A DNA stretch of 40,513 nucleotides from positions 1 to 40,513 of the forward strand of contig CADDYV010000031.1 in NCBI GenBank assembly GCA_902810695.1, given 5' to 3'. Shown piece by piece: positions 8,211-15,898 of the stretch. The position numbers and the translations under genes were made by a program. Numbering within the stretch: the stretch's first letter is position 1; every line of letters begins with the position of its first letter. The notes under the pieces are model-generated. The model had not been told where the DNA came from, searched no databases, and saw only the letters and a program-made list of their open reading frames with translations. The stretch is from Actinomycetota bacterium. Its GTDB lineage: Bacteria > Actinomycetota > Rubrobacteria > Rubrobacterales > Rubrobacteraceae.

Positions 8211-8618
8211 TTACCCCTTACGACGCACGATGCATACGGCAACGGCAGAAAGCTCCGAGTGGGTGATGGAGATGGAGAGGTCTTCGTCGCGGATGCCTAT
8301 ACGTTCGGCGAAACTCTTTATCTTGCCGGAGAGACGCACCGAGGGCGCCTGCCGCGGCTTGCGGATGACCTCGACGCCGTTCCACTGGATCAGACCGCAC
8401 CCCAGAGCCTTGGTCACGGCTTCCTTGGCGGCCCAGCGCCCGGCATAGTGCCGCTCAGCGAAGCGGAACTTCTCGCAGTAGGAGATCTCCGCCTCGGTGA
8501 ACAGGCGCCGCCGGATCCTGGGCGTCCGTTCCAGCGCGAACTTCATACGATTCACGTCTACCACGTCCACCCCGATCTCCGGCGCGACGAACCTGTCTGT
8601 AAAAGCTTCTTTTTCCAC
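8211..8618 (-). CDS. acpS: Holo-[acyl-carrier-protein] synthase
   Basis: A 135-residue phosphopantetheinyl transferase that moves 4'-phosphopantetheine from CoA to the serine of acyl carrier protein, activating fatty acid synthesis. The Mg-binding Asp lies in EIGVDVVDVNRM (Asp18), and the second metal ligand in the YAGRWAAKEAVTKALG block. A C-terminal SISITHSELSAVAV motif is also present. The start is GTG at 8618 with a weak ribosome binding site. A nearby ATG is out of frame. It is the first gene of acpS-nnr-CBS and divergent from the lipid kinase gene, 52 bases away. Confidence 0.95.
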   Translation of the reverse strand: MEKEAFTDRFVAPEIGVDVVDVNRMKFALERTPRIRRRLFTEAEISYCEKFRFAERHYAGRWAAKEAVTKALGCGLIQWNGVEVIRKPRQAPSVRLSGKIKSFAERIGIRDEDLSISITHSELSAVAVCIVRRKG

Positions 8619-8661
8619 GGCTCATATGTTAAGTCAGATACCCCGTTAGCAAAAGGGCTAC

Positions 8662-8667
8662 TATAGT
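8662..8667 (+). promoter_or_regulatory. -10 element for the lipid kinase gene, probably leaderless
   Basis: TATAGT ends nine bases before the ATG at 8677 and three before the GTG at 8671. No ribosome binding sequence fits between. Transcription would begin at or within a few bases of the start codon, favouring the ATG. No clear -35 hexamer is visible. Confidence 0.45.
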
Positions 8668-8670
8668 AGT

Positions 8671-9543
8671 GTGGCAATGGAAGCGGTGATCATCGGCAAC
8701 CCGAACTCAGGGCGCGCAGGCGACCTGGAACGCTTGAAGCGTTGCGCGGAGATCCTGAGTGAGCGGTGGCGTGGGATCGAGGTCTGGCCCACCGAACGTC
8801 CGGGCCACGCCACCGAGCTTGCGGCGCTGGCCGGGGATCGGGTGGTGATCGCAGCCGGTGGGGACGGCACGATCAACGAGGTCATTAACGGGCTCTCCGG
8901 CGGTGCTACCCTGGGCATCCTGCCGCTAGGTACGGCGAATGTCCTGGCTCACGAACTGGACCTGCCTCTGGAACCAGAAAAAGCCTGCCAGCGCATCTTG
9001 GAAGGACGCAGAATCCGCGCGGACCTCGGGGTCGCGACGAACAGGGAAGGCGCGGAGCGGCGCTTCGCGTGCATGGCGGGGATCGGATTCGACGCGAAGG
9101 TGGTCCAGGCGGTGAAGCCGCACATCAAAGGCCTGCTGCGAGAGCTGGCCTTCGTCCTGGCGGCTGTGGAAGTCTACGCCAGAGAAGACCTTCCGACGGC
9201 GTTCCTGACCCAGGCGGGCAAGACCTACGAAGCGCAACTCGCCGTCGTCGCCAACAGCCACCGCTACGGCGGTAGCTTTCGGATGGCCTCCGAAGGTCTC
9301 TTCACGAGCAGAGAGCTCGAAGTGGTATTCATCGAGCGGGTGAGCAGCCTCTTCAGGCCCGATGTCATACCGCGCTTTCTGGCGCGAGAACCCCTGGCCC
9401 ACACCACGAAGTCCTTCCGCGCCACGGAGCTTCACGCCTCCGCCCCGGGAGCCGAGGTCCCCGTTCAGCTAGACGGCGAGATCTGGGGCCGCCTGCCGAT
9501 GTCCTTCCGCGTCGAGCCGGAAGCCCTGGAAGTCATCTGCTAA
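8671..9543 (+). CDS. Diacylglycerol kinase-family lipid kinase
   Basis: A 290-residue (or 288 from the ATG at 8677) DAGK-catalytic-domain protein. It carries the nucleotide-binding signature AAGGDGTINEVINGLSGG and the GILPLGTANVLAHEL block, and its C-terminal half has a VQLDGEIWG motif of the YegS/DgkB type. It probably phosphorylates diacylglycerol or a related lipid to recycle it into phospholipid synthesis. The substrate cannot be fixed from sequence. The start is GTG 8671 or, more likely given the -10 position, ATG 8677. It converges with glmS, leaving six bases between the two genes. Confidence 0.9.
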   Translation: MAMEAVIIGNPNSGRAGDLERLKRCAEILSERWRGIEVWPTERPGHATELAALAGDRVVIAAGGDGTINEVINGLSGGATLGILPLGTANVLAHELDLPLEPEKACQRILEGRRIRADLGVATNREGAERRFACMAGIGFDAKVVQAVKPHIKGLLRELAFVLAAVEVYAREDLPTAFLTQAGKTYEAQLAVVANSHRYGGSFRMASEGLFTSRELEVVFIERVSSLFRPDVIPRFLAREPLAHTTKSFRATELHASAPGAEVPVQLDGEIWGRLPMSFRVEPEALEVIC

Positions 9544-9549
9544 CGCACG

Positions 9550-11385
9550 CTACTCTACGGTAACGCTCTTGGCGAGGTTTCGCGGCTTGTCCACATCGAG
9601 CCCGCGTTCCTTGGCGACGTGGTAGGCGAGTAGCTGCAGCGGGACCGTTGCTACCAGGGAAGCGAGTATCTCGGGAACCTTCGGAACCGGCAGAACCACC
9701 TCGGCTATCTTCCTGGCTTCGGCGTCTCCTTCATCCGCAACCGCGATTATCTTCGCGCCGCGGGCGACGGTCTCCTGGATGTTGGAGAGGGTCTTCTCCC
9801 GCAGCACCCCTTCACCGAGGATGGCGACCACGGGACAGCTCTCGTCAATGAGGGCTATGGGGCCATGCTTCATCTCTCCTGCGGGGTACCCTTCGGCCGG
9901 GAGGTAGGAGATCTCCTTGAGCTTCAAGGCTCCTTCGAGCGCCACCGGATGAGCTACGCCCCGCCCCAGGAAGAGCGCGCAACGGGCGTCCTCGAATACA
10001 TCAACCGCACCCTCCATACAAACCTCAGAAAGTGCTATCGCCTCCTGGATCTTTTCCGGGGCCAGGCGCAGGCTCTTTCCAATCTCTTGCAGCTCATCTT
10101 CCAGCAGGCTCTTTTTCAGCCGGGCAAGCTCCAGGGCCAGGAGATCGAGAACAGCAACCTGGGTGAGAAAAGCCTTGGTAGAAGCGACGCAGATCTCTGG
10201 TCCGGCTTTGGTGAGCAGGACCGAGTCGGCTTCGCGGGTGATGAGTGAGCCTCGGGTGTTGGTGATGGCGAGCACATGCCCCCCGAAACCGTGCGCGGTC
10301 TCTATCGCAGCGAGAGTGTCCGTCGTCTCTCCACTCTGGGAGATGGCGATAACGAGTGTTTTTTCGTCTCCGATGGGATCGGAGTAGCGGTACTCGCTCG
10401 CTATTGCGACCTCCACGGGGATGCGGGCGAGGCGCTCTATTGTGTTTTTGCCCAGGAGCCCCGCGTGATAGGCGGTCCCGCAGGCGACGATGACGATCCG
10501 CTCGACATTCGAGAGATCCAGATCCACCTCCGAGAGATCCACATCCCCCTCCGCACCGAGCCTTCCGGCCAGGGTGGCCTGCAGAGCGGCGGGCTGCTCG
10601 TGGATCTCCTTGAGCATATAGTCCTCGTATCCCCCGAGCTCGACCGCCTCCGCATCCCACTCCACCCCGAAAGGCTCTCGCCTGACTTCCTTGCCATCGG
10701 GGCCGAAGATCTCGACCGAGGAGCTAGTTAGAACGGCGATCTCACCGTTCTCCACAAGGATAAACTTTCTCGTCTCACCCAAAAGAGCCTGCACCGCGCT
10801 GGCCAGGAAGTTCTCGCCGTCTCCGAGCCCGACGACCAGCGGACTCTGGTTGCGGGCTGCGACTATCGTGCCCGGTTCTTTCGCGCTCACCGCCGCTACC
10901 GCGAACGAACCTTCAAGCCTCTCCAGCGCCGCTCCAAGCGCCTCGCGCAGAGTATCTCCTTCCTCGACGCGTTCGGCGAGCAGGTGCGCTATCACTTCCG
11001 TGTCCGTCTCGGAGTTGAACGAGAATCCGCGCTCTTCGAGCTCTTCTCGGAGCTCCGCGTGGTTCTCGATGATGCCGTTGTGTACGACCGCAACCTTTTT
11101 ATCACCACCGAGATGGGGGTGGGCGTTTTCCTCGCTCGGCCGGCCGTGGGTCGCCCATCGGGTGTGGCCTATTCCGGTTCCGACCCGCTCGAATCTTCCG
11201 TTCGCCTCGCCAATGGCCTTGGAGAGCTCCCGTAGAGGGCCTACGCGCCTGATCGTCTCTATCTCCCCGCCAATCTGCAGAGCGAGCCCTGCGGAGTCAT
11301 ACCCCCGGTACTCCAGGTGCTTCAGCCCCTCCATCAGGACCTCTACGCACCTCTCTCTTCCTGCATACCCCACTATGCCGCACAT
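9550..11385 (-). CDS. glmS: Glutamine--fructose-6-phosphate aminotransferase (isomerizing)
   Basis: A 611-residue enzyme that makes glucosamine-6-phosphate from fructose-6-phosphate and glutamine, the first step toward UDP-GlcNAc and peptidoglycan. Cys2 in MCGIVGYAGRE becomes the N-terminal nucleophile after Met removal, which fixes the start at ATG 11385 rather than the upstream in-frame TTG. The glutaminase domain covers about 1-230. Two SIS sugar-isomerase domains follow, with SQSGETTDTLAAI and STKAFLTQ motifs, and the C-terminus ends DKPRNLAKSVTVE. A GGAGG lies 12 bases upstream. Its 5' leader carries a glmS ribozyme, so expression is very likely feedback-controlled by glucosamine-6-phosphate. 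Confidence 0.98.
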   Translation of the reverse strand: MCGIVGYAGRERCVEVLMEGLKHLEYRGYDSAGLALQIGGEIETIRRVGPLRELSKAIGEANGRFERVGTGIGHTRWATHGRPSEENAHPHLGGDKKVAVVHNGIIENHAELREELEERGFSFNSETDTEVIAHLLAERVEEGDTLREALGAALERLEGSFAVAAVSAKEPGTIVAARNQSPLVVGLGDGENFLASAVQALLGETRKFILVENGEIAVLTSSSVEIFGPDGKEVRREPFGVEWDAEAVELGGYEDYMLKEIHEQPAALQATLAGRLGAEGDVDLSEVDLDLSNVERIVIVACGTAYHAGLLGKNTIERLARIPVEVAIASEYRYSDPIGDEKTLVIAISQSGETTDTLAAIETAHGFGGHVLAITNTRGSLITREADSVLLTKAGPEICVASTKAFLTQVAVLDLLALELARLKKSLLEDELQEIGKSLRLAPEKIQEAIALSEVCMEGAVDVFEDARCALFLGRGVAHPVALEGALKLKEISYLPAEGYPAGEMKHGPIALIDESCPVVAILGEGVLREKTLSNIQETVARGAKIIAVADEGDAEARKIAEVVLPVPKVPEILASLVATVPLQLLAYHVAKERGLDVDKPRNLAKSVTVE

Positions 11386-11458
11386 GAGAACGTGCAACCT
11401 CCAATCTCTGGTTTCTTACGAGCAGAACCGGAGGGTTTTTGGAGAGAGGTTAACCTTT

Positions 11459-11603
11459 GAAGACCTGGACGATACTTTGTCTCCGGCGTCACCACCGGGA
11501 TTTGTTATCGCCCTGACGACCGTCTAGGAGCCGGGACGCACCCGCCGAATACCTCGATGAACGTCCACCTCGTCAACTCCCGAAGTTCAGGAGTCCTGGC
11601 GCT
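11459..11603 (-). promoter_or_regulatory. glmS ribozyme (glucosamine-6-phosphate-activated self-cleaving riboswitch)
   Basis: On the minus strand the leader reads AAGCGCCAGGACT, a short hairpin, GTTGACGAGG, and later ATCGAGGTATTCGGCGG followed by CGTCCCGGCT. These are the conserved blocks of the glmS ribozyme core. P1 is ACTCC/GGAGT (11594-11590 with 11580-11576). P2.1 has GGACG and CGTCC arms. P4 pairs GGGCGATA with TATCGTCC (11467-11474), enclosing ACAAATC and GACAAAG internal-loop strands and a small CCGG hairpin. By analogy, cleavage falls between A11603 and G11602. It lies 73 bases upstream of the glmS ATG. Glucosamine-6-phosphate would trigger cleavage and lower glmS mRNA. The rest of 11386-11779 holds the glmS ribosome binding site and about 176 bases of upstream leader with no other clear feature. 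Confidence 0.95.
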
Positions 11604-11779
11604 TGTTTTTGCTTTTCTCTCTGCCGAACCCTGCGACCTTGCGGTTCTGCATATCTGTTATCGGCTACAAGAGGCTTTTTCTTGAGACACCCTCCCCTTT
11701 TAGTCTCTCTATACAGTATCTGGATGCCGCCAACTGTAGCGTAAAAACTTCTCCGGCACAAGAGAGCCGCCGAAGCTTT

Positions 11780-12544
11780 CTACAAGGCCCAGAGGTTTAT
11801 GACGCCAAACGCGACGAGGATGGCGATCATAACCGGCTGGTGGACGAAGTAGATGAGCAGCGAGTGCCTGCCCATGAACGCCAGAGGTCTTGCCGCACGC
11901 GGGGCAGGCTTGACACCGCGTGCCCCCTTCTTCCCGCTCCCGTAAATGATATTCCCGACGAACAGGCCGAGGAGCACCACGCCGAACCAGGGGAGCAGGG
12001 GCCGGTAGTCGGCCATAAAAAAGTGGGGTTCGATGCCGAAAGGCAAAAGCCACGGGTTTCCCGAGGAGAAGTGGTGGATCTGTATGTACGCCCCGACGAG
12101 GATGACGAGAACGCCCGCGATCAAGGTCGGAAGCCGGTACCTCAAAAAAGGATAAGCCAGGATTATGGAGACCCCGATCAGGTGCAGGATGCCAAACAGG
12201 ATCCAACCCGTATGCAAAGCCCAGCTCACCACCGTCAAGATCATCGCGTAGCCGAGTATTCTGAGCCCCCTCTTGAGATATTTGCCGAAGAGCTCCTGAT
12301 CTGGCGACTTCTCGCTAGCCCTGGAGAAGCTGATAGCCAGCGACACCCCCACCAGAAGCAGAAACGCGCTAGCCGTCGCGTCGGCGAAATGGCGCCAGAA
12401 ACCCCCTACCGCGTTGATCTTGTACCCGCCGAAGGTTTCGAGGTCGTACATGCAGTGGTAGAGGGCCATCATCAGGATGGCTACCCCGCGGGCGGCGTCA
12501 ACCCCCCAGAATCTGTAACCGCCGCGAGCGGCGCTGCGCTCCGT
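11780..12544 (-). CDS. DUF1624 / heparan-glucosaminide acetyltransferase-like membrane protein, start codon apparently lost
   Basis: A multi-helix membrane protein of the acyltransferase-type DUF1624 family. The family's N-terminal signature is read as RFWGVDAARGVAILMMALYH, with the conserved His in the first helix. It lies mostly upstream of the first canonical in-frame start (ATG 12472). Between the in-frame TGA at 12563-12565 and that ATG there is no ATG, GTG or TTG. An ACG at 12544 sits six bases after a GGAGAGGAG site and would give 254 residues, so it may be a mutated ATG or a rare start. The C-terminal part ends in an LLIYFVHQPVMI helix. The gene is upstream of the glmS ribozyme, and the acyl acceptor is unknown. 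Confidence 0.7.
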   Translation of the reverse strand, partial: TERSAARGGYRFWGVDAARGVAILMMALYHCMYDLETFGGYKINAVGGFWRHFADATASAFLLLVGVSLAISFSRASEKSPDQELFGKYLKRGLRILGYAMILTVVSWALHTGWILFGILHLIGVSIILAYPFLRYRLPTLIAGVLVILVGAYIQIHHFSSGNPWLLPFGIEPHFFMADYRPLLPWFGVVLLGLFVGNIIYGSGKKGARGVKPAPRAARPLAFMGRHSLLIYFVHQPVMIAILVAFGVINLWAL

Positions 12545-12637
12545 AACAGGCTCCTCTCCGACTCAAGAGAACAAAGAAATCATAAACCAACTTCTCGATT
12601 TCGAGCCTTACGCACCGCTCGCTGCTAGGATTAGGGC

Positions 12638-13132
12638 GTGGCCGGTAGAGATTTCACCATCCGCGCAGCGAAGAGAGACGACGCCGCAGCCGCCGCCCGG
12701 CTCTGGATGCAGAGCGCCAGAGAACACGCCGCCTACGACCCGATCTACGCCACCTCTCCAGACGCCGAGAAGACGATGCGCCGCTTCTTGATGGACCTCG
12801 CCTCCAGCAGCCACTCCTTCCTTCTGGTAGCAGTCCCGGCTGAAGACCCAGAGAAAGGAGAAGTCATCGGCTTCGTCTCGGGTGAGCTGAGAGAGGGTTC
12901 GCCAACGTTCAGCCCCAGGACCTGGGCCTCGATTGACGACATCTTCGTAGCAGAAGGTTACCGGAGCCTCGGCGTGGGACGCGCGCTTCTGGAGAGCGCC
13001 CAATCGTGGGCCAGGGAGAGAGGAGCAAGCGGTATCTCCCTGCAGGTCGCCGTCGCCAACGAGAGAGGGCGCAAGTTCTACGAGATGCTTGGCTTCCGCG
13101 AAGTCTCTGTCTACGCGGTGCTGGAGTTCTAG
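12638..13132 (+). CDS. GNAT-family N-acetyltransferase
   Basis: A 164-residue protein with one GNAT fold. The acetyl-CoA-binding motif A is seen as DDIFVAEGYRSLGVGRALLE (about residues 104-123), followed by the C-terminal NERGRKFYEMLGFREV strand-helix of motif B. The start is GTG at 12638, preceded by AGGATTAGG. It is a monocistronic gene convergent with a second, unrelated GNAT gene. The acceptor substrate is not identifiable. Confidence 0.85.
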   Translation: MAGRDFTIRAAKRDDAAAAARLWMQSAREHAAYDPIYATSPDAEKTMRRFLMDLASSSHSFLLVAVPAEDPEKGEVIGFVSGELREGSPTFSPRTWASIDDIFVAEGYRSLGVGRALLESAQSWARERGASGISLQVAVANERGRKFYEMLGFREVSVYAVLEF

Positions 13133-13148
13133 GAACACCCAGTTTGCG

Positions 13149-13610
13149 CTAGAAGGCGTACGAGCGCGAGAGTACGCTCACCCCAGGCTCCATCTCGTAC
13201 CCCAGCGCCGTATAGAACACCTCGGAATCATCGTCTGATTGAACCTCAATGTAAGATATACCCTGGGTCTTACACTGTTCTTCGACGGTTTCGAGCAGTG
13301 CTCTCCCGACACTTTTTCGGCGCGCTTTGGGGCACACGTAGAGGTCTTCGATGCTCGCAAATCGGCTTCCGGCGGCGATGTTCAGCCTGTAGGAGATCAC
13401 GGCGACTCCGACCGTCTCTCCCTGAAGGCTGGCGTCGAGTATCTCCGTGTTACCACTCTCCACCGATTCGCGGAGTCGTTCGATGAAGGCTGCAGGCAGA
13501 GGCTCGCCATCTCTCAAGAACTCCTCGAGGAGCCGCAAGGGCTCTCGCATATCTTCCGCTGACACCGGTTGCACCTCGACCGGCACTTTACTGTTTGAGA
13601 GTCTCGACAC
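13149..13610 (-). CDS. GNAT-family N-acetyltransferase
   Basis: A 153-residue GNAT protein. The acetyl-CoA loop is seen in [20 protein letters not shown] and the C-terminal part in [16 protein letters not shown]. The GTG at 13610 overlaps the end of the threonine aldolase gene by 23 bases and has a GGGA six bases upstream. A GTG at 13586, just after the aldolase stop, is an alternative with no ribosome binding site. Overlap implies translational coupling with the aldolase. The substrate is unknown. Confidence 0.8.
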   Translation of the reverse strand: MSRLSNSKVPVEVQPVSAEDMREPLRLLEEFLRDGEPLPAAFIERLRESVESGNTEILDASLQGETVGVAVISYRLNIAAGSRFASIEDLYVCPKARRKSVGRALLETVEEQCKTQGISYIEVQSDDDSEVFYTALGYEMEPGVSVLSRSYAF

Positions 13611-14607
13611 TGATTTTCCCGGCTGCCTCGATAGCCGCTTCTATCTCTTCATCGCCTACATCGAGGTGCGTGCAGAAGCGCACCGCCGAGGCGCTGCGAG
13701 GCGTGACGAGCACTCCTTCGGCGGCGAGGGCTTTCAAGAAACCCTCCGCGTCGCCGACCTCGACGAGCACGATGTTGGTCTCGGGCGGCTCGACGGTGTA
13801 TCCGGCTTCGGTCAGCCCTTCGGCCAGTCTTTTGGCTCGCCTGTGATCCTCGGCGAGCCTCTCGATGTTATTCTCAAAGGCGTACAGAGAGGCGGCGGCG
13901 ATCACACCCGCCTGCCGCATTCCGCCTCCGAACGCCTTGCGCGCCCTGCGAGCCTCCCGGATCGTCTCTGCATCACCGGCGAGCAGCGAACCTACCGGCG
14001 CACCGAGCCCCTTGGACGAGCAAACCGAGACGGTATCGGCGAGGTCAGCCCACTCCCGAGCCGGGACGCCGGTAGCCACCTGCGCGTTGAAGAGCCTCGC
14101 GCCGTCGAGGTGTACCCTCAACCCCAGTTCGCGGGCTTCTGCCGCTACCGCCGCAAAGTCTTCCAGCGGAAATATCTTGCCCCCGGCCCCGTTGTGAGTA
14201 TTTTCGAGACACAGCAGGCTCGGGTGCGGGAAGTGTACGTTCTCCGGCCGGACGGCAGCGCGGAGCGTCTCCGGGAGAATAACGCCACCCGCACCGGGGA
14301 GGGTGCGGACCTGGACGCTTGATATCAGGGCCGGAGCTCCAGCCTCGTAGTTGAAGATGTGCGCCCCCTCGTGCACGAACACCTCATCGCCGCGCCGGGT
14401 GTTTACGAAAACCCCGATCTGGTTGGTCATCGTCCCCGAAGGCGCGTATATCGCGGCCTCTTTGCCGAGCAACTCCGCCACATACTCTTCAAGCCGGTTG
14501 ATCGTGGGGTCCTCACCGAAGACGTCATCCCCGACCGGCGCCTCGAACATGGCCTGGCGCATGGCTTCCGTGGGCCTCGTTACCGTATCGCTGCGGAGAT
14601 CTATCAC
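13588..14607 (-). CDS. Low-specificity L-threonine aldolase
   Basis: A 339-residue PLP enzyme of the beta-eliminating lyase/threonine aldolase family, which splits threonine or allo-threonine to glycine and acetaldehyde. The N-terminus [16 protein letters not shown] is diagnostic. [10 protein letters not shown] (166-175) holds the PLP-contact Asp, and Lys199 in [14 protein letters not shown] is the Schiff-base lysine. The start is GTG at 14607, with an AAGGAGGT site ten bases upstream. It lies in a minus-strand run acyP-rnhC-aldolase-GNAT with small gaps, so co-transcription is likely. Confidence 0.93.
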   Translation of the reverse strand: MIDLRSDTVTRPTEAMRQAMFEAPVGDDVFGEDPTINRLEEYVAELLGKEAAIYAPSGTMTNQIGVFVNTRRGDEVFVHEGAHIFNYEAGAPALISSVQVRTLPGAGGVILPETLRAAVRPENVHFPHPSLLCLENTHNGAGGKIFPLEDFAAVAAEARELGLRVHLDGARLFNAQVATGVPAREWADLADTVSVCSSKGLGAPVGSLLAGDAETIREARRARKAFGGGMRQAGVIAAASLYAFENNIERLAEDHRRAKRLAEGLTEAGYTVEPPETNIVLVEVGDAEGFLKALAAEGVLVTPRSASAVRFCTHLDVGDEEIEAAIEAAGKISVETLKQ

Positions 14608-14636
14608 TATCTCTCTACCTCCTTCTGACCAACCTT

Positions 14637-15530
14637 CTAGTTTCCAAGCACCTGCCCCGTGGTCGCGAAGCTGATCTTGGCCACTTCGGCGAGCCCTCCT
14701 TCTCCTCTTTCTTTTACTACCTGCCGTGCAGCTTCGACCACGTCTGTGGCCCCGCGAGGTAGCTCGAATCCGACTCGCCCGGAGAGTGTCTCCATCTCCT
14801 CCAGTTGTCGCGCGCGGGCAAGGATCGAAGCCGCCGCCACCGCCGCATCATCCTCAGCCCTCTTCCGCACCTCCAGACGCACCCCCTCCGGCACGAACGT
14901 CTCCAGGTAGGAATACGCGCTCCTCGCGAACTCATCCACCACAATTTTCTCAACGTTATCCTTGAGTTTAGAGATGATCTCTGCATCAAGTTCACCGAGC
15001 AAACGGTTGACGTTGCCCGCAGCTTCCCGCCTCGTCTCGTACTCGATAGGCGAGAGCACTACCAGGCACGCATTTTCCGGTCCCACGCTTTCCAGAATAT
15101 CTCCGGCGAATCGCAAGGCCTGGGCGGTGCTCAAGTCCTTGGAGTCCCGCACTCCTATCTCCTGCAACCTCCACGCGACCTTTTCGCCCGAAACCTTCAC
15201 CCCTGCCACGACCAGGGGGCCAAAGTAGTCGCCTTTCCCCGCCTCGTCTATCCCGATCCTGGGCGTGGCGTCCAGCGCGGGCCTCGTCAACTTCGGTTCT
15301 GTGCTGGCTCTGGAACCAGAGTGGGCGACCCGCCAGCCGCGCAGCAGTTCCCGCAATCGGGGAGATTCGCCACCCTCTGAAATTTTCCCGGTGCGGTAGA
15401 CGTTCAGGGTTGCCTTCTCTGGTCCCCGGATGAGGTGGTACTGGGTGGCGTGTTCGATCTCCCGCTGGCCCGCGATTTCCACGCCGTGCTCGGTGAGCAG
15501 GCGGCTGAGGTCTTCGGGGATGGCGTTCAA
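14637..15530 (-). CDS. rnhC: Ribonuclease HIII
   Basis: A 297-residue type 2 RNase H that degrades RNA in RNA-DNA hybrids. Residues 1-85 form the TBP-like substrate-binding domain typical of HIII. The catalytic domain opens with [15 protein letters not shown]. The GKG after DEA distinguishes HIII from HII (DEAGRG). Later acidic residues lie in KIVVDEF and [16 protein letters not shown]. The TTG start at 15530 overlaps the acylphosphatase TGA as TTGA, a strong sign of coupling. HIII is most familiar from Firmicutes and some thermophiles, so its presence here is notable. Confidence 0.93.
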   Translation of the reverse strand: MNAIPEDLSRLLTEHGVEIAGQREIEHATQYHLIRGPEKATLNVYRTGKISEGGESPRLRELLRGWRVAHSGSRASTEPKLTRPALDATPRIGIDEAGKGDYFGPLVVAGVKVSGEKVAWRLQEIGVRDSKDLSTAQALRFAGDILESVGPENACLVVLSPIEYETRREAAGNVNRLLGELDAEIISKLKDNVEKIVVDEFARSAYSYLETFVPEGVRLEVRKRAEDDAAVAAASILARARQLEEMETLSGRVGFELPRGATDVVEAARQVVKERGEGGLAEVAKISFATTGQVLGN

Positions 15531-15811
15531 CGGACCTCGAACCCGCTGAGGTCTCCGCGAGCAGGTTCGTAGTCAGCCTCCACATCCTCGACCCCGGCGT
15601 GCGGCGGTCCATCATTGCACCACTGCACCATCTGGTGAACTTTATCGGAGGGACCTTCAAAAAGAGCCTCGACCCGACCATCAGGGAGGTTTCTTACCCA
15701 TCCGGCGAGGTCGAGACTCTCGGCTTGCTGGCGCGTGGAGTCTCGAAAGAAGACGCCCTGAACCATCCCGGAGATGTAAACGTGGGCCCGCTTGTGGTCT
15801 CCGTTTGTCAT
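15527..15811 (-). CDS. acyP: Acylphosphatase
   Basis: A 94-residue enzyme that hydrolyses acyl phosphates. The catalytic Arg lies in VQGVFFRDSTRQQA (Arg23) and the catalytic Asn in GWVRNLPDGRVEALFEG (Asn41). Length matches the family. ATG 15811 is preceded by a strong GGGAGG. The open frame continues upstream on the opposite side of the promoter region, but that part is antisense to the glycosyltransferase gene. It is the first gene of the acyP-rnhC-aldolase-GNAT run. Confidence 0.95.
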   Translation of the reverse strand: MTNGDHKRAHVYISGMVQGVFFRDSTRQQAESLDLAGWVRNLPDGRVEALFEGPSDKVHQMVQWCNDGPPHAGVEDVEADYEPARGDLSGFEVR

Positions 15812-15898
15812 GCTCTTACCTCCCTTACTCCACAACATCCATAACAGTTTATTCCCGTTCTTGGGGGCACCCATGCGATATGCTAGCCTAGAGCGGCT

